From assembly GCF_000987955.1 (NCBI RefSeq), contig NZ_LAZU01000040.1, positions 62,001-126,000 on the forward strand: a stretch of DNA of 64,000 nt, in the 5' to 3' direction. Below, in pieces: positions 60,931 to 64,000 of the stretch. Under the pieces are notes generated by a model. That model did no database searches. It was given only the letters and a program-made list of their open reading frames with translations, and had not been told where the DNA came from. The position numbers and the translations under genes were made by a program. Source of the stretch: Paenibacillus sp. DMB20 (GTDB lineage Bacteria > Bacillota > Bacilli > Paenibacillales > Paenibacillaceae). How positions within the stretch are numbered: position 1 is the first letter of the stretch; every line of letters starts with the position of its first letter.

Positions 60931-60973
60931 GGACTGTCAGGGAACCATTTACCTCTGACGGTTCTTTTTTTTG
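60931..60973 (+). terminator. Rho-independent terminator
   Basis: GGACTGTCAG at 60931 pairs with CTGACGGTTC at 60955 (two G-U pairs), followed by T8. Confidence 0.82.
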
Positions 60974-60974
60974 T

Positions 60975-61040
60975 TTTTACAACTTCAATACAAGTCTATC
61001 TAACTCCTCATATATCCCTGTACTACACTTAATGGAGTAA
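60975..61040 (+). promoter_or_regulatory. Shared upstream element, copy 2 (binding lipoprotein)
   Basis: ACAACTTCAATACAAGTCT, ATCTAACTCCTCATATATCC, CTACACT and GGAGT. The ACTCC and GGAGT parts can form a 5-pair stem. Its end lies 51 bases before the gene start. Confidence 0.78.
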
Positions 61041-61089
61041 CACCGCGGGATGATCGCGGAGAGATCGATTATGGGAAGGAAGAAAAACA

Positions 61090-62481
61090 ATGAAAAAAGC
61101 GATGTTCATCCTATTCACGTTTATCATGGTCATTGTCTCTGCTTGCAGTGCCCCTACTGGCGGCAATGAAGGGGGAGCGCAGACGACAGATAGAACCATC
61201 AGTAACAGTAACAATCAAGCTAAAGAAGAAGAAGGAATGCCGGTTGATGAAACGAAGGACGGCAAGAAAACCGTTGTTGTATCTCTGCTTGCAGCGGACG
61301 ATTTCTACCTGCAAGCGAAGCAAAAATACGAAGCCCAGCATCCGAATACGACGATTCAGTTCAAGGAGTTTCCTACTGAGGGGGCAACGATGAGCCCAGC
61401 TGAAGTGGAGCGATATGTTAAACAGACCACTACGGAGGTTTTATCAGGTAAGGGAGCGGATTTATATGCTGTTTCGGTTATTCCCCTGCCCATTGAGAAG
61501 TATGTCAACAAAAAGGCTTTTGTTAATTTAGAAGAGCTAATAAAGGGGGATAAAACTTTTGATCCCAGCCTGTACGAAATGAATATTATTGAAAATTCCC
61601 GAATGAATGACGGTATTTATACCCTTCCTTTAGAGTTTAACTTAGAAGTTTTGTTTGGGGATGCTGCAAATATCGAGAATGCTGGCGTCACCATCGATGA
61701 TAAGAAGTGGACATGGAGCCATTTTGCAGAAATAAGCAAAGAGTTGGCTAATAAGGGAGAGCATGCCGTCTCCATGGACAATTGGCCCCCGGAACAGCTG
61801 TTAAATAACCTTGTATCCGACAATTATGCCAAATTGGTCAATGGGCGGACCGCATCTTTTGACTCCGCGTTATTCATAGATTTGCTTAAGCAAGTGAAAT
61901 CATTGTATGACGACAATATTATCACGTCGGAAGCCATTGGTGGCTCGCAAAAAACCAATTTCTTATATTCTAGAATCCTCTCCCCTTCGGATTATCTTCT
62001 CCGTCTCGGTTTATATTATGATAACGCAAAAATCTATCAGAAGCCGCATTCAGCCGACCAACAATCAGGCGTATCCTTTAGCGTGAACAGAGAGCTAGCG
62101 ATGAATGCAAATTCTACGGTCAAAGGGGAAGCGTGGAATTTCATGAAGTTCTTAATGTCGGAAGAGATGCAGTCCTTCCCGCAGCTATCTAATATTTCTA
62201 TAAATAAGGCGGTCAATGATAAAGCTATTAAAGATGTAGTGAAGAAAGGGATTAATGATCCTAAGGCTGGCAAGGTCATTGAAGCAACCGAAGAGAATCT
62301 TCAACCATTTAAGGAATTGGTATCTGAGGCTCGTTTAAGAAATTATGGATACGATGACGAACACAACATGTTTTCAAAGATCATCTCCGAGGAAGCAAAA
62401 GCATTCTTCACGGGTCAGAAATCTGCCGAAGCCACTGCTGAGCTCATACAGAACCGGATAACGACCTATTTGAATGAATGA
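61090..62481 (+). CDS. Extracellular solute-binding lipoprotein
   Basis: Intact, 463 residues, ATG after GGGAAGGAAG. Lipobox IVSAC, then a Gly/Ser/Asn linker. The domain has the type I binding-protein pattern (VVVSLLAADDFYLQAKQKYEAQ near residue 62; EAWNFMKFLMSEEMQ near 350). It is a paralogue of the next gene, with the same region NKKAFVNLEEL / NKKLLVDLGTM and the same ending FFTGQKS. No permease is seen in the window; it may lie downstream. It could supply a sensor rather than a transporter. Confidence 0.85.
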   Translation: MKKAMFILFTFIMVIVSACSAPTGGNEGGAQTTDRTISNSNNQAKEEEGMPVDETKDGKKTVVVSLLAADDFYLQAKQKYEAQHPNTTIQFKEFPTEGATMSPAEVERYVKQTTTEVLSGKGADLYAVSVIPLPIEKYVNKKAFVNLEELIKGDKTFDPSLYEMNIIENSRMNDGIYTLPLEFNLEVLFGDAANIENAGVTIDDKKWTWSHFAEISKELANKGEHAVSMDNWPPEQLLNNLVSDNYAKLVNGRTASFDSALFIDLLKQVKSLYDDNIITSEAIGGSQKTNFLYSRILSPSDYLLRLGLYYDNAKIYQKPHSADQQSGVSFSVNRELAMNANSTVKGEAWNFMKFLMSEEMQSFPQLSNISINKAVNDKAIKDVVKKGINDPKAGKVIEATEENLQPFKELVSEARLRNYGYDDEHNMFSKIISEEAKAFFTGQKSAEATAELIQNRITTYLNE

Positions 62482-62511
62482 GGAGCAGCGGCATCGAGTG
62501 GAATGGATCTT

Positions 62512-62576
62512 GAACAACTTCAATACAAGTCTCTCTAACTCCTCATATATCACCGAACTATACTGATGGAGTGAAG
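62512..62576 (+). promoter_or_regulatory. Shared upstream element, copy 3 (second binding lipoprotein)
   Basis: ACAACTTCAATACAAGTCTC, TCTAACTCCTCATATATC, CTATACT and GGAGT. TATACT is a fair -10 box. Its end lies 47 bases before the gene start. Confidence 0.78.
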
Positions 62577-62620
62577 CGCTGGAACGAAGAGTCAGCATTA
62601 ACGAAAAAGGGAGAATAAAC

Positions 62621-64000
62621 GTGAAAAAATCTATTATTATTTTAATGGCAATTTTGATGGTCATCGTTACTGCGTGCACCAACTCGAGTAATGGCAACGT
62701 GGGAGAAACCAATACATCAACAGAGGGGAAAGGGAACGCCTCGGCAGGGAAAGAAGGAAATGGGACAACGCCGTCTAATAACACGCAGAAAAAAAACGAT
62801 CGTCCTTTCTACCTTTTTTCACGAAGATTTCTTCTTAGAAGCAAAGAAGAGATATGAAGCAAAATACCCTCATATCACAATCGATGTTCAATATGTTGAA
62901 TCTACGGATGCAGATGGCGAGGCTAAGCTGGAAAAGTACGAGAAAACGATAGGAACGGCACTGCTATCGGGTAAAGGACCTGATCTGATTGAGATGGATC
63001 ACTTGCCAACCGAGAGTTATGTAAACAAAAAGCTGCTAGTTGATTTGGGCACGATGATGGATAATGACGACACTTTTAATAGGGACGACTATTTCAATAA
63101 TATTTTGGAAGGAATCAAAGTAAATGGTGGATTATACGGAATGCCAATGGGCTTTTTCGTTTACGCTCTCATTGGCAATGAAACGATGATCGAGAAGAGT
63201 GGTGTAAAAGTCGACGACAGCAAGTGGGATTGGAGCCAATTTGCCAACACAACGAAGGAAATTAGCAAGACTGTGGACGGCGGAGCATCGGGGCTAGGTG
63301 TAGGTGGATCTGCAGGTATCATTGCAGGGGATTTTAAAATTAGTAAATATGTTAGTGAATTTGTTAACGATCAGTATGCAACGTTTGTAGATCAAGAAAG
63401 CGGGAAGGCCAATTTTGAATCCACTGCTTTTATCGATTTGCTTAAGGAAGTAAAACGTTTAGCGGATGAGAAAGTTATTGATCCAGCAGCGAATCATGTT
63501 CTTTTTCGAGAAACTCAAATTAACTCCCCCGGCGACTATGTACGTGCGCTGAAGCAGAGTCAATATTACTCGAATAATGCTGATTACAAGTCTAAGCTTT
63601 ACTTAAGACCGAATGGAAGCGGACAGGAAGCAGGGGGTTATTTTAGAACATATCAAACGGTAGGCCTTAACGCGAAGTCTGAAGTTAAGGAAGAGGCGTG
63701 GCACTTCTTGAAATTTATGATATCTGAAGAGATGAAGGATGTAGCAAGCAGTTCGGGATTTCCATTAAATAAAAAGTCCTACGAATCGATTGCCGAAAAG
63801 GCATTGGAAAAAGGAAAAGTGGAGTCTGATCAGACGATCGGACCGTTAAAAGGAGTCATATATGACATTACAAAAGAGGATATCGACGACCTGGAAAAGT
63901 TTCTGGTCAACGCGAAGCATCCCGTACAATACAAGGAATCTAAAATCAATGAAATCATAACAGAAGAGTCCCACGCTTATTTTACTGGGCAAAAATCGCC
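62621..64000 (+). CDS. Extracellular solute-binding lipoprotein, cut by window end
   Basis: Paralogue of the preceding gene, start ATG 62621 after AAAGGGAG. Lipobox IVTAC is followed by a Ser/Gly/Asn linker. The frame breaks in the A8 run at 62789-62796; removing one A gives KKTIVLSTFFHEDFFLEAKK and an open frame to the window end (460 codons). It shares the element at 62512 and the domain pattern EEAWHFLKFMISEEMKD with its neighbour. The gene runs past base 64000. Confidence 0.83.

Noticed and set aside
1..64000. Programmed frameshifting as the cause of the broken frames
   Set aside because: The sites lack downstream knots or internal ribosome-like sites, fall at random places in proteins, and affect unrelated genes alike.
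1..64000. CRISPR arrays, insertion sequences, phage genes, rRNA and tRNA
   Set aside because: I looked for regular repeats, transposase motifs and conserved RNA arms and saw none; the repeats found are dispersed and short.

Overview
The window looks like a chromosomal segment of a Paenibacillus-type Bacillota. The evidence is the mid-range GC content, the strong AGGAGG-type ribosome binding sites, the LplB/LplC/YtcQ-style sugar importers without their own ATPase, the DUF5696, DUF4855 and YIP1 proteins typical of Paenibacillaceae, and a sigV-rsiV-oatA locus. No rRNA, tRNA, CRISPR array, insertion sequence or phage gene was recognised. Species cannot be fixed from the sequence alone.

Layout. 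Bases 1-5894: end of a CUT1 sugar-import operon (two permeases, a lipoprotein binding protein, a large glycoside-hydrolase-like protein and a stub of a DUF4855 gene). Bases 6456-22786: a long operon-like cluster with a catabolite-repression site, two binding proteins (one fused to sugar-binding-like domains), two permease pairs, an NHL/YIP1 membrane protein, a DUF5696 protein and two DUF4855 proteins. Bases 22887-23775: an SRPBCC/ArsR pair with a clear autoregulatory operator. Bases 23849-27562: a regulator with two MerR domains, divergent from a UvrA-like ABC protein lacking the UvrB-binding domain. Bases 27698-28955: XRE-cupin regulator and divergent LysE exporter. Bases 29051-32704: a sigV-rsiV-oatA type lysozyme-resistance locus whose oatA has lost its 5' part, preceded by a secreted protein sharing the sigma gene's promoter-like motif. 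Bases 33216-38248: assorted single genes, including a serine hydrolase and a secreted erythromycin-esterase family protein. Bases 38936-42353: a Tm-1-like two-gene module with a dedicated AraC regulator that carries a copy of the enzyme's TIM barrel. Bases 44229-49761: an AraC regulator divergent from a giant secreted phosphoesterase/GH8 fusion. Bases 50085-55784: amino-acid permease, GrpB, a hidden membrane protein, TetR, VOC, ClpP and a sigma factor. Bases 56162-64000: a cell-envelope group (amidase, deacetylase, two-component system, lipoproteins, two paralogous binding proteins), three members of which share a conserved upstream element.

The most striking property of the whole window is that about half of the genes are broken by single-base frameshifts. 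I count about 36, and nearly all are repaired by removing one base from a homopolymer run. This points to insertion-type errors in an unpolished assembly rather than mass gene decay. Genes are therefore annotated as full-length CDS across these sites, and each frameshift position is given.

The best candidates for undescribed biology are two short repeated elements with compensatory base changes (copies at 27568, 38253 and 55858; copies at 56162, 60975 and 62512), the Tm-1-like module with its enzyme-derived regulator, and the DUF5696/YIP1/DUF4855 polysaccharide cluster.
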